This document shows positions 20,646 through 32,421 of a DNA stretch of 64,000 nt, in pieces (within the stretch, counting starts at the first letter, position 1; every line of letters starts with the position of its first letter). Made by a program: the position numbers and the translations under genes. This DNA comes from Hofstenia miamia (taxonomy: Eukaryota; Xenacoelomorpha; Acoela): positions 2,697,462 through 2,761,461 of the forward strand of contig SCFE01000008.1 of NCBI GenBank assembly GCA_004352715.1, written 5' to 3'. The notes under the pieces are model-generated. The model was not told the DNA's origin, ran no database searches, and saw only the letters and a program-made list of their open reading frames with translations.

Positions 20646-22181
20646 CAGTACTGGAAATATGTATTCGACCACGTTGTTATTTTGAATAAATAATGAAGAT
20701 TCATTGGATAGAGTGTGGGTAAGATTATAACTAAGTGTTACATTGATTGAGAAGAGGAAATATGTATGTTTAATACATAATCAAAATTAAAAAATTTGTA
20801 TTGGAAAATGTTTTTGGAATCGAATAAAATTTAACAAATGAGCAAATCCAAAAAAAATAAATTCAGAATAGGGTACATAAATCAATAATTGACGCAATAT
20901 AAGCACTTCACAAAATTCTGTCTTCTAAAATTTTGTAGGGTGTGCCTTTGAGCGAATAATAGCCTTAAGACGATCAGTGATTGAAGCAAAATGTCTTTCA
21001 ATAAAGCTGTTAGGAATTGCATAGAATTCTTTCATTATTGCGCTCAACAGCTCGTCTTCGGTGTGAAGAGTATGCTGTCCAATCCGATTTTGACCTCTTT
21101 CCACATATTTTCGATAATGTTAAGGTCTGGAGATTGACCAGGCCAGTCAGCAAGGACAACAATCCCATTATTGTGAAAGAGGTTTTTCATTTCTTTTGAG
21201 GTATGGCATGGAGCACTATCCTGCTGATATATTGAATCACTTGTAAGGAGTGGCAAGAGCTCCTTCTCTAGAATCGGAGCATATTGAGAGCTTTGGAGAG
21301 TAGCAGTAATGTGAACAACCTGCAAAGGCCACACTTCAACATTGCACTCATACCATGACAGACTTCCCACCATGCTTCATGTTCCCCGAGTAAATTGAGG
21401 CAAGAATTTGAACGTCTGTCCAGTTAGTCTCTTTATCAAGATTCTTTTTGATGAATATATAACATTAGACCAATGTTCAGAGGAATTGTCTCTCGTCAAC
21501 TTGGCCCACCTCAACCGGCGTAATCTTTGCTTTGAGGTAGGAATGGCTTTCTGGTAGCCACAAATGTTTTTGCAGTCAAGGGGTGACCATCAGCCCATTC
21601 TTTGCAAAGTTCTTCTGAATTATTCCTGAGATTTCGTTTTGAAAAGCACAAAAGAACTGACTGGGAAGCTTAGGAGGTCTTCTTTTGGTCTTCCGGACTT
21701 TGGCTTGGGGGCAATGATGTCTTCAAAAGTGAAACGTCTGATGATATCCCCGACAGTACTTCGAGGTCGCTCTACAAGTTGATATATATTACGTTGACTC
21801 ATCCCTTCCAAATGTTTGGGGATAATCAACTAGCGGATGGCAATAGTTACTTAACCAGGCATCATATATGGCGAAGAAAGACTGTTATTAGGTATTTTCA
21901 AAATAAATATACTAAAAATAACTCAACCAATTTACAGATTCTCTGATTTGGTCTGAAGTGGTCGAATACATTTTTCCAAGAAAAAATAAGCTAACCACAA
22001 GCATTGTAGGATTTCTCCTTGAGATTTAAACTAAACAGTGAGAATTATTTTTCAACATTGATGAATTCCTCTTTCTGCAACACCAAGTCTAATTAAAAAA
22101 TACCTATGACATTCTTGGCGTCAATTTTTTAGAAATATTTATGGCAAATCATAGGTGGCTGAATTCTTTTTTCCAGTTCTG
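20646..22181 (-). mobile_element. Tc1 element, degraded, with TIRs and TA target site
   Basis: The left end CAGTACTGGAAATATGTATT (20646) pairs with the complement of the right end CAGAACTGGAAAAAAGAATT (22181). TA flanks both ends (20644-20645 and 22182-22183), the Tc1 target duplication. About 1536 bases. A second terminal-like segment at about 21955-21985 repeats GGAAAAATGTATTCGACCAC, and 20850-20880 resembles the right outer end, suggesting a double-repeat (IR/DR) layout. It lies in intron 13. Confidence 0.82.
20940..21829 (-). pseudogene. Tc1 transposase, frameshifted
   Basis: The N-terminal part has the paired-like helix-turn-helix (GMSQRNIYQLVERPRSTVGD) and the GRPK hook. The C-terminal part has the second catalytic Asp in IYQQDSAPCHTS and the DD34E glutamate in SPDLNIIENMW. 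Between them, around 21380-21620, stops and frameshifts remove the first catalytic Asp region. Inactive. Confidence 0.82.
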
Positions 22182-22753
22182 TATATGTTGAATGAGGCGT
22201 TTAAACAAACGTCTAGAAATTTCTTTCTAGTTTACTCCAAACATGAATGTTCCTACAAACATACCATATCACGACTGAGGGAAGTTAACATGTTAACGCG
22301 TTAATGAAAGTTATCTTGTGATTAAAAATAGTTTTTACTAGTTAAAATTTACTTGTTGATTTAGTTCGGCACTTTGTCATTAGGGGATAATTAGGTGAAA
22401 TAAACTCAACGTCAACATTAAGAGAAATTTGTTCTTGTATTTATTGGTGAGCAACGATTCCTCTTATTACGATAAAAGCTAAACGGCATGATTTATGAAA
22501 AATTAACATCAAAATAATCGTTATAATTAACCGACTGTCGACGGTACGCAATTGCAAACATAAATGTATGCTCTAATCTACACATTAGAATATTTGTTTT
22601 GATGAATTTACTATTACATAGAATTAACGCGTATTTTAAAAAATCAATTTTAACCTTCTCTCAGCCCTGCAATACGATTTTTTAGAACTTCTAATATGCA
22701 TCATTGATAGTTTATTTATATGCAATCAATTAAGTTGAAACTAAATTTGTTAC

Positions 22754-22949
22754 CTGTTTCCGATCAAACCATCGTCCACATGGAAATACTAGCTTGTAAC
22801 CCTCTGAACGCACCTCAATTTCTACTTTCTGCACATACCATCCAAACGATTCTCCATTGTGTCCCAATACCATTTTCACCAATGGACCCAAATGACTGGC
22901 TTCGAGTTCGAATACGTCTGTGTGGCCGACTTCAAAACTTGAAACATAT
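22754..22949 (-). CDS. LOXHD1: LOXHD1-like exon 13: middle and end of PLAT 8
   Basis: Residues about 964-1029. It reads FEVGHTDVFELEASHLGPLV, then LGHNGESFGWYVQKVEIEV and FPCGRWFDRKQ, the full second half of a PLAT domain. The first base completes a Thr codon from exon 12. Donor GTAACA, acceptor GTTTAG. 196 nt, phase 2 in, 0 out. Confidence 0.9.
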
Positions 22950-25536
22950 CTAAACATCATGAATTAATGCAAAAATGTTAATTAACACTTGATGTTTAAA
23001 ATAAATATATTGTCCATTCTTAAGCACAAATCTTCCACATTGCATTGGTGCGCACTAGAGAGTGACATCGAGTACCGGACTAATCCCATTCCGGTTCGGG
23101 TTAGATATCAAATTGTTGGGTTGGGTTAGGTGGGGTAGAGTCGGGTATGGATAACAAAGCTTAGATTAATTATTCAAAAAGTTACTAATCTTAATCACCA
23201 CTTGATTTGAGATTTAAGTAAGAATAATGAATGGTTCTTTACTCTATCAAAAATGATTGATATTAGTTATCATTTGATTCGGGAGAGATCCATAAAATAT
23301 ATATTTCAAATCAAAGTCACCGTTTTGGGTCGGGTCAGATTCGGGTGGTAAGCTTTCTGATTGGGTAGTAAACTTTCTGATTGGGTCGAGTCGGGTAGAG
23401 TTCGGGTAGTAAATATTCCGATCGAGTCGGATTTGGATCCATGCGTAACTCATATTGTCACTCTCTAGAGCGCACCCACTGATAGATGTTCCAATATCCC
23501 AAGACTTTCCAATTTTCTTATAGGCTTGGAGAAATTTGATTAAAATGTGTACAAAGCTACCCTACGCAGATTATGGTTAAAAATTAACTCGAAATAATAA
23601 TTTTGTGTTTATAATTCCTTTACATCAGGGTTTTGTCAAGATTTGTCATACTATTGCTAAGGGTTTATCACAATTTAGACGGCAAACTGTTTAAAATTAA
23701 TTTCGACTTTCAAATTGCTGATTCGAGTGAATACTACGCACTACTAATCTTTCAGTCGACAAATGTTTGAGACTTGCTTTTCATGTGTTTTTTTATGCTG
23801 GAGTAAATAAATTAATAAAAATTTCTCTATAACGGACTGTAGCGTAATCGTATACATATATGTATTTCTAGCTTTGTTAAAATATCATAGAAACAACCCA
23901 CAAACCTCTCACACATCTATCATAGAAAAATCTCCTGTTGTTTCATTTTGAATCATTAGTGTATGTATATATCTCATGCAGCAAAAATACAATTGCATAT
24001 TTATCCAGGATTGAGTTCTTTGATTTTAAGCTTAGAGACAGGCTCAGTGGGTCACGGCATCGTAATTTCATAGAAAAATTATGATCTCGTGTCCGGTCTA
24101 TTTAACCTGTAGTAATTAACCCGCAATTACTGTTCGTCATAACCTTGTACACGGTGCACAAAGAGGACACTTTGCAGCTGAATTTATAGAAAAAGTCTGT
24201 TACATAAAATACATCAGTTTTTTAGCAACAAGAATTTCATGTTGAATAAACCAGGACTGTAAATGGGTCAGAATACGTTGCCCCAAATCAACCCAAGTCC
24301 TATTGAGCTTTTAATGCACTTGACCCAACCCAAAGATGTGTCAAATTGTAACACAAATATGATTCAAAAAAATAATTTCAATACTTTTAAAAGTTTCTCC
24401 TTGATGTATAATGCCTTTCAGTAACCAAATCATGATCCACATTAAGTTGACCCAAACGTTTATATATGTTTATATATCTTCTATAGTGGCATACTAATTT
24501 TAAAAAACTGATTAAATCTGTCGATGCTCGTTTATTGAATATTATTAAAGAAGTTGATTATATCTATATTATATGTAATATTTATAAAATTGTTAAAGTT
24601 ACTATTACAATGGTGATGTTGAGCTGTTAGTTAATTCTCTAATGCTTATAACATTTATTAAAAAAATACTTCAATTATTTGCTTCTGCATAAACAAAATT
24701 GATAACATTAAGTTTAGGAAGAACAACTATGCATTAGGGAAAGTAATTATATCTAGAAAATTTGTATAGAATTTTTATGACATTTCTTCAAAATATATTA
24801 AAAAATTCACAAATTCTGTATCATATCATTTTCCAAATAGTAAGGAGTAAAGGGCATGTATATAAAAATGGGAAGGGGTGCATGCTGTCATTTCGCTGAA
24901 AAAACATGTTTCCACAATTATATAGTACATTCTTGTAGAAAGCAAGTCTAACTATTTTCATCTCTAGAGTTATAAAAGGTTTTTTGTGATTTTTCGGAGA
25001 CGTTGTTAGATAATAGAGGATGCTCTTGATTAACTATCATTTGTTGATGATACAGCCTGTTTTCTGATATAAATTGATAAAAAAAACTAATAGAAATGTG
25101 GTAATGTTAAGCATTAACATTAATCACAATATTACTATAAGGTTGTAAGGCATGCAATCTGGAGGAAATATTTGTACGTCCTCACTTTCTAATATCGAAA
25201 TGAGTCAATTGAATCTAATTAATGAAAATATATACAGAAACTTGGGCAATAATATTAATTGAACACATAATACATTGCCTGGAGCAAATTCACAATCCTT
25301 AAATATCTCAGATCAGACCCCAGTTTAATGCTGGTAGTCATCTTAAGTACTCATGCCATGCTGAAGATATCAATAATAGAATAATACCTAAACGAAATAA
25401 TCACGATAGAACTTGTACAGTGATAATGACATGAAAATTGTGTTAAGCTTGGCAAGAAGTGCTATTCTTATGTTTGGTGCTAACCTTTTTTTGCTAGCTG
25501 TACAATTTATATTGGCTGAAAAGTGTAAATGCTTAC
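22950..25536 (-). other. Intron 12
   Basis: 2587 bases. Contains the GGGT-rich inverted-repeat element at 23048-23475 and an AACCC-rich patch near 24260-24340. No gene seen. Confidence 0.7.
23048..23475. mobile_element. Inverted-repeat element with GGGT-rich core
   Basis: The left GTGCGCACTAGAGAGTGACA mirrors the right end, whose complement is GTGCGCTCTAGAGAGTGACA. Inside are many diverged GGGTCGGGT, GGGTAGTAA and GATTGGGT words on the plus strand. It resembles a MITE that has captured or expanded a short repeat. No coding capacity. Confidence 0.55.
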
Positions 25537-25840
25537 GTTAACGACTTTCTAAGGTAAAATTTGGGCGATCGTTCTAATTGACCTATTAGTTCAATATAGG
25601 CGCTAGCAGAGGAAGAAAGAGCTTTTTTCGAAGTTGTAATGGAAACATAATAAGTAGTTTTTACTGACTTCATTTCCAAACCAATCTGTTGTCTGTAACA
25701 ACCGGGAGATTTCATCAAATCTTTAGGAATACGTTCAGAAATCACTTCGCTAGGAATAGGCGCTAATGATCTGTGCATTTGCCCATCTTCACTTTTAGAT
25801 GAAAGCAGTTGTTGGCATGGCATACGCAATGTTGTATTGC
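25537..25840 (-). CDS. LOXHD1: LOXHD1-like exon 12: end of PLAT 7, linker, start of PLAT 8
   Basis: Residues about 863-964. It closes PLAT 7 with LRMPCQQLLSSKSEDGQMHR, where the usual Trp-Leu is replaced by Gln-Leu-Leu. A linker of about 40 residues follows (containing VISERIPKDLMKSPG), then PLAT 8 begins with YYVSITTSKKALSSSASAYI, lacking a GAGT loop. Donor GTAAGC, acceptor ATTTAG. Phase 1 in, phase 2 out, 304 nt. The intron before it is 272 bases. Confidence 0.82.
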
Positions 25841-26112
25841 CTAAATATCCAATAGCTATATATTAAATGTATTGCTTTTTTCAAGGAAATTTCAAATTCT
25901 TGTTTAGGGTCTCTAATAGTCAAGAAAAAGATTACACATTATAACATTAAACCGAAAATGTAAAGAAATGTAATTTGGAAACTACATTATGCAATGAAAT
26001 ATTCAACAAAATTAAGGTAGAATAATGCAAATATGTCAAATATATTGGTAGATGGTAAGCCACTGAGTGGTTGAGTTGGGTGGGGTATGTATTTATAAAT
26101 GATTTTTAATAC
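25841..26112 (-). other. Intron 11
   Basis: 272 bases, GT-AG, AT-rich, nothing else seen. Confidence 0.75.
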
Positions 26113-26368
26113 CTTCGTTAACAATTGCTTCGTTACATAGCCAATTGCCACCTGATATCATAACTATGAGTTTATGAACGTCACCAAGATTTACAGCTTC
26201 AATTTCAAAAATATCTTCTCCTCCCGGTTTGTTGAAAGCCTTGGGCGTGCCTTCTTTATTTCTTAGTAGTCTTTCGCCAGTATCTCCCTTGGGGCCGTAA
26301 AGAATGACGTATACCTTAAGGTCTAATGAAGCAATTGATTCCTGACTCCAACCAGTACGAAATGCAAT
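26113..26368 (-). CDS. LOXHD1: LOXHD1-like exon 11: main part of divergent PLAT 7
   Basis: Residues 778-863, without a useful in-frame start and so easily overlooked. It reads LKVYVILYGPKGDTGERLLR and later IFEIEAVNLGDVHKLIVMIS, clear PLAT strands. The His-Asp-x-x-Gly loop and the W-x-L strand that should follow are missing; instead there is SGGNWLCNEA. Donor GTATTA, acceptor GTTTAG. Phase 0 in, phase 1 out, 256 nt. PLAT 7 is probably structurally degenerate. Confidence 0.82.
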
Positions 26369-27861
26369 CTAAACATAATATTGTATATAGTAATATAGCT
26401 TCATAAAACGTCGAAGTAAACATGTAAACATTAAGAGCGCCAGACTCTTTTTGATAGTTTACAACTTTGCAATTAAGCTGCACAAAAACGATTAACCCAA
26501 CAACTATGTGAGTTTGTGATTACATCTACTGTTATTGGTTTACTATAATAAATGGCGCACTTTATTCTCATAATAAATAAGGTCCTAATCTATTACTTAT
26601 TCTGCACCAAGAACGATGCAATATTTCCAATTTATCATTAAATCTTTCAGAAATATCTAATGAAGATCAAGTAGTCTTCAGATCTGAGTAAGACTCTTCT
26701 CAGGATTAACTGATGGGCAAAACGAAAAAATAGGAATAATGCGTTTTAGAAATAGACAGTGCCTCTTTAATATTTACTAGATTTTAGATTTATTAATGGC
26801 AATTACTGATTCACAGATAGACCCAGGAAAGTTGACTTGCAATTAAGAAGCACATATATTCTTTTTTTGTACTCAAGTTAAAAAATCTCATTATTATATT
26901 TAAAAAGTCACTTTTCCAAAAATGTTTAGCAAGCAAATAGAATTCCATCGCAATAAAATGAATGCAAATAGTGATTCCTGAAAGCCATGATTTGTCAAAT
27001 TCGTTTTCAAGATGTGAGACTTTTAAGTTAGAAGAATTATAATATTATATTTTTAGATTTTTAATGGAATGTATTTGTGTTTGAATGATAAGTATTCTTA
27101 AAATAATTCCTAAAAGTTTTGAAAATACGTAAACATGTTTTATTTCAAAAATCTCTCTAATCTTTTTTATAAAAATTCCATAAATTCTTAATGATTCAGT
27201 CAATATGAGCCTAAAACAGGATTTTTAAATATTATTTATATGAGTGAATCGAAGGTATTATTATTATTTGAAAGATCAACATTTTCATACTCACAAAACT
27301 TAAGGGTCAGGAATGTTTAAGCAGTTTGCTGGGAAAATTCGCATTATCTTTGCTTTTCAGATAATGCATACTTTTGAAAGTTAGAATGATGGAGAAACAG
27401 AAAAATAGTATTGTTAGTATAAGAAATAACAGAAATCGAAAAATTGTCCATCCTCTCAGTATATTAGATTTTCAGAAATATTTGAATAAGCCTCAGGTTG
27501 ATTCTGTATTAATTTTTCAATTTTGAGAATATTGACAGTCAAAATGACGGCCTTGGCGTCTAAAGGTATTCATTTTCTGAGCCTCCAGTGTTAAGTAATA
27601 GGATTTCAATAGTAACTAAAAACATGTGCAAAATTCATGTACAAAGTAGTAAAGAAAATTACCACACAACTTTGAGAGGATTTTTCAATTTAATGAATAT
27701 ATTTGCGACGCTATTTTCTCCTTATCCAGTGGTGCATTATTCGTAAGAAACTGTCTTATATGCTTAAAATTTACTAAATCCAACTTAAATTTTATAATCA
27801 TTAGGAAAAAATATTTAGTTTGGACACTATGTTTGCAATTATATTTTTTTAATATATGTAC
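26369..27861 (-). other. Intron 10
   Basis: 1493 bases of AT-rich sequence with no element I can recognise. Confidence 0.75.
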
Positions 27862-28277
27862 CTTATACTTGCGTAATGCACGGGGTTCAATGGACTTATC
27901 TGTGCGTTTATAGCATGGCGGTAATTCCCGTACAATTTCATTGTCATCTTGGTCAAGCGCCAACCATCTTCTGCATGCAAAATAATAATTAGTGTCGGCA
28001 TGTCGTGTTATGTCGATTGAAGAAGAGTCGTAGGCGAAGGAGGCCGCAATGTTCCTTTTACGTAATTGCTCTTTCGATGATCTTTCAATTGCAAACGATC
28101 TGTTGCGAACGATGGTCATGTTCTGGAGCTTCCATCCGGGCGATTCACCATAGTTATCATGCCAAATGCGCACCTTAGATATTTGTCCGACATCGTCTCC
28201 AGTAACAGTGAACGCAGTTTGTGCACCCGCGTTAAAATCACTTGAGGATTTTGTTAACGCGAACGCCTCCGTTTTAC
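27862..28277 (-). CDS. LOXHD1: LOXHD1-like exon 10: rest of PLAT 6 with long loop insert
   Basis: Residues about 639-777. It holds the middle and end of PLAT 6: VGQISKVRIWHDNYGESPGW, then a basic and serine-rich insertion of about 35 residues (containing SSKEQLRKRN and DSSSIDITRHADTN), then YYFACRRWLALDQDDNEIVR. It ends as PLAT 7 begins with LRKYKV. Donor GTACAT, acceptor TGTAG. Phase 1 in, phase 0 out, 416 nt. Frame running past 27862 is intron. Confidence 0.87.
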
Positions 28278-30706
28278 CTACATTTTTTGTTGTCAGTGCG
28301 ATTTCAAAATATTAAATAATTATTTAGTAGCAAATAACGTGTAGCCTGAACTTAAATTACCTGTTTTCACTAAAAGAAATTTGGCAACTAATTTATGACA
28401 TCTTATGAATTTAAAAATAACTGATTTGAAAGCTAGAGGAAAAGTCACTACTATTTGTTCAAAATGACCATCTATGAAATTGTTTTGAATAATTCAATTT
28501 GGACTGCAAAATACTTACTCGTATGTAATAATGCGTTTCTGGAAGTGAATGTATTTTAGAAGCCCGAAGCCTGTGAATACTACATGTATATTAAAAACTA
28601 TTTTGTACTGAATTTAAGAAATGTCACGATCAATAATTATCAATGAACTAAACATAGATATACGACCGCAGCTGAAGATTTTAAATGTGATAATTATATA
28701 TTAGTTGCATCAAATTTGTGAACTGTATAAAAATGATCACACCGTAGTTCAAATCAGATATTTCTAAGATGATGGATACCATGTTAAAAATAAGAACGTC
28801 AGAAATTATGTGTATTTATATTTAATGTCTTGTGTCAATGCTAATGATGCTGCTATTAATAGAATTGGTACATTTCGGGACTAAAAGTCTCTCTCTATAT
28901 TTATGATTGCCAATATGAGGTGATAAAATTAGTATAGCTTCAAGCTCATGTTCTAATTGGGAGCATAACTACGGACGAGATGGCGCCTTATCTCTACTTC
29001 TCTCTCGAAAATAGTTTTTTAAAATAATTACACTTTCAGCATTTAATTAAAATCAACAATATTTGTAGCATTTGCCTAATGGCAAAACATCTATGAAATT
29101 CACTATGATGTTTTTAAGAAATCATCGATACATTATATTCATTATATTTACAATTATATTATAATATATCGGTTGAATCTATATGTCAATATATAGTTGT
29201 TGTATTACAAAAGACTCGACTCAGACCCGTAGCCATGGGGGTAGGAGGGGTCGAACCCCTTGTAGACAAAAAAGTTCAGGACAAAATAAGCATGTAAAAA
29301 TAAAATTTCTTAATTCAATTGTTGTAACTTTGCTCTCAAAATTGCCGTGAAATGCATTTCTAAGGTCTATATTTTAAAAAGTTTTCGCGGGCTTCACCAC
29401 ATTCTTGGTAACTTAGTTAATCACTACTAGATGAACTCATCCGTCGGAAACTGCGCATACGCCCACTGATGTAACACAATTAAAATGGTGTACAGACTTG
29501 GTAAAATTTTAGTTGAAATTCCCATTTTAGTCCAAACAAATTCCCATCAATCCCTCCTAAATGCGTGTCGACATTTCTTATGTGATAATGCTGGTTACGG
29601 GCCTAAATCAGGGGCGTACGCAGGATTTTCTGACGGGGGGACATCATCGTCATTACCCAATGCGGGGCGAAAATAGACCCTAAAAATGCATTTCACTATC
29701 CTAGATTTTAAATTTTTCAATTTTTTACAAAAAATTCTTTGATTTATCCAGTCAAAATCAAATTTGGAAACCTGACGAGGGGACATGCCACCATGTACCT
29801 CTCCCTACGTACGCCACTGACTTAACTCGACTTTAAATTAAAGCAGTCAAATATTAGCATGCAATCCACAGTTCATTTCAATGACTTTATGAATGATCAG
29901 CATTTAACTGCCTATAGATATTTCAGCTGAACATTTTCTTGTTAAGAATGCCTTTGGCAAACATTAGCACAGTACTTTGAGCTATTCTTTTAGAAGTCAC
30001 TACTGGAATAGAATATTGAACATATTTATCAGAATTTAGATACGCATGACACTGCAGTTCACGTTGAAAAACGCAAAAAATTTTAAAGTGTTTTTCTTTT
30101 ATAATCTGCTTACAGGATTCTTGTGCAGATCAAAGATAAAACAATAAACAGATATTAGCATCAGCAAAATTGAATAATAGGCATTTAACCTTTAATGGTA
30201 TGTAGTATTTTTTCATGCAAAAGTAAATATTTATCCATATGCATTTCCTATCAAAACTATTTTTAATTCGAATACGTTGTAAACCCCGACTATAAACCTC
30301 TTGGAAAAACTATTGGAAATGGTAAACTAATAAATGTTTACTTGCGTATAGTTGAGCAATATCATTTATTATAAAGCAAGAAATGTATATATAATCGGTT
30401 CAAAAATAGAAATAGAGTGCAACGAGTTACATTTTTATTGGGCAAACATTTGGTTTATTTGACACACAGTTGGTAAGTTTTAAACATGGAGTGTTTTAAG
30501 CACTGTTCAAAATATTGTTTTAAACAAATGATTTTTTGCAGTTTTTCAAATTCATATAGAATATAATGGAAAGTTTAGAAAACAATTTTAGTATGTTGAA
30601 GTGGTTGTGTCTAAGGAAAAAAAAGATTGCTTTAAACGACTAAAATGTTTTTTTCAAAAATACACTTTTTTGCCAAACCTGATTTGAAATAATTCTAAAT
30701 ATTTAC
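28278..30706 (-). other. Intron 9
   Basis: 2429 bases. Holds a hAT-type MITE (29609-29819). A segment at 29225-29400 starting CAGACCCGTAGCCATGGGGG also looks like a hAT terminus. Confidence 0.7.
29609..29819. mobile_element. hAT-type MITE, copy in intron 9
   Basis: Starts CAGGGGCGTACGCAGGATTT and ends CTACGTACGCCACTG. The sequence matches the complement of the element at 63050-63292 along its length, including the ATGATG..CATTACCCAATGCGGGGC block. Target duplication not clear in this older copy. Confidence 0.72.
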
Positions 30707-30939
30707 CATGTAATCCATAGATAACACAACCCACATTAGCAGTTGTGCCTGCTCCCGGGGCATCTGCAGTGTTTGTTGTGATCTTGTAGGTGATGGAAGG
30801 TTTGAAATACTGGATTTCTGTTATGTCTGCATCTATTTCGATTTTACCGTCACCTTCTGATTTGTCTAACCAACGATGAGTGGAGAAGATATAGAGCTCA
30901 CCACGAGCAGGAATCTCAATTTGCACATAATCTAGGTAC
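30707..30939 (-). CDS. LOXHD1: LOXHD1-like exon 9: end of PLAT 5 and start of PLAT 6
   Basis: Residues about 561-639. Its first base completes the Trp codon from exon 8, followed by YLDYVQIEIPARGELYIFST and HRWLDKSEGDGKIEID. PLAT 6 then begins with YKITTNTADAPGAGTTANVG. Donor GTAAAT, acceptor ATTTAG, 233 nt, phase 2 in and 1 out. The intron before it is only 250 bases, the shortest in the gene. Confidence 0.9.
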
Positions 30940-31189
30940 CTAAATAGTAGATTATGTCTAATAAATCATCGAACAATTAATATCAACAATACCATTAATA
31001 GCCGGCTAAATTCTATATAATTGCAGTCTTTAGCATGTCCTTGAACTAAGATTTTTCATTAAAATTTTTCTACAAAGAATTGGAAAGCACCCCTGTTTTA
31101 AAATTCTAAGTCGCGGATGCTAGCGTAATATATTACGCGCCTACATCGCAAAATATGGAACATAATTTTCGAAATTTTGGTTAGCTTAC
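30940..31189 (-). other. Intron 8
   Basis: 250 bases, the shortest intron of the gene, nothing else seen. Confidence 0.8.
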
Positions 31190-31394
31190 CATCCAGCTCC
31201 AAATCCTGTTGAATCATGACCGATCGTTAGCGATGTGATCTCTCCAATATCAGAAAGCATGTATGAAAACTTGTCTATTTTTCCACGCTCGAACTTATTG
31301 CGATGAGTTTTGGACTTTGCCAGTCGAATGAGACCACTCTCCCGGCCTCCGCTACCTCTTATGTTGATGTGAACATTGGCGTTTGTCCCAGCAC
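31190..31394 (-). CDS. LOXHD1: LOXHD1-like exon 8: middle of PLAT 5
   Basis: Residues about 493-561. It continues with AGTNANVHINIRGSGGRESG, then KFERGKIDKFSYMLSDIG and LTIGHDSTGFGAG, and ends inside the tryptophan codon of the conserved G-W pair. Donor GTAAGC, acceptor TTATAG. Phase 1 in, phase 2 out, 205 nt. Confidence 0.9.
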
Positions 31395-31963
31395 CTATAA
31401 TGAATTTGGCAATTAAAAAATTATGTATACAAATTCAGAATAATATTCTATAGAATATTCTGTTCATGCACGTAAAAATTGTAGTTGTAAAGAAAGGAAT
31501 GGAAATTATTAATTTCAACATCAACATGCATTTTGGGAATGTTGTGAAGATGATCGTGATTGATTAACAAATTTGATGGACACTCACGTGGTAGACTTCA
31601 CAAGATTATTTTAATAAGTACAAAATCTACACTTTTTAATGAATTCTTAAAATTCAATATTTATAATGAAAAATGGATTTCGATCAATTCACGAACATCT
31701 AAGGATAGCTAACAAAATAGCACAAAAGCAATGTAACATGATAAAAAGTATGTAACAAATCTTAGTACCGCATTGCTGTTGGACTAAGTTTTAAAGTTGG
31801 CTGATTTCCTATAGGAGTTTTTGTGTCCTGACAATCATTGTCAATAATAAAATATACACATAAGGGCTAATATTAGCTACATAAACAAAACATTCGAAAT
31901 CATTCCTAAGTAGAACTTTAACATATAAAGCATGCTTTGACATTCGTATTACATGTAACATAC

Positions 31964-32023
31964 CGTCATCCTGCCAACAGCCGATAATGGCTTCGCCTGC
32001 TTCTAAAAGTTTGCGTTTACCTT
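31964..32023 (-). CDS. Possible 60-nt cassette exon (first duplicate copy)
   Basis: A 60-nt segment with a good donor (G then GTATGT) and an AG acceptor after CTTTTACCAAC. It is open in the gene frame and symmetric (phase 1-1), so it could be included or skipped without changing frame. Upstream, the frame stays open to an ATG at 32049-32051. The skipped form joins exon 7 to exon 8 perfectly as a PLAT strand and loop, so the default transcript probably omits it. No family recognised. Confidence 0.22.
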
Positions 32024-32213
32024 CTGTTGGTAAAAGCCTCACATTTAGCATGTGTTTTAAAATATCTTGACTTTTTAATCAAAACATAACGCTTTGAATC
32101 ATGCAAGTTTACTTAACGCATATCTGCATTCATGGATATATATGTGGTACATTTTCAGATCACAATAAATTGATAATTAATGTATTTCCAGTGAAGGGGA
32201 ATTCCCATATTAT

Positions 32214-32421
32214 CAGTGACGCAAGAAGGAGAGGACATGGTGGAATTTCTCCTCGTCAAGTTTTCAAAATTGTTATTATATAAATTAAAGAACATTTTGA
32301 AAAAAATAAAAATAATAAAAACTATTTTGGTGAAAGTCTCGGGGAGTTTCACGCTCTTTTGGTGATTCACCTTGATCACAACGAAGATGTCCCCCGTTAG
32401 AAAATCTATACATACACCCTG
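32214..32421. mobile_element. Diverged hAT-type MITE in copy A
   Basis: CAGTGACGCAAGAAGGAGAG at the left and ACATACACCCTG at the right are diverged versions of the termini at 63050. Internal blocks GACATGGTGGAA, CCTCGTCAAG and GATGTCCCCCGTTAGAAAAT follow in the same order. Confidence 0.6.

Larger units (their letters stand above)
19067..22753 (-). other. Intron 13
   Basis: 3687 bases. Holds the pogo-like fragment (19756), a TATATG microsatellite (about 20140-20165) and the Tc1 element (20646-22181). The remainder shows nothing recognisable. Confidence 0.75.
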
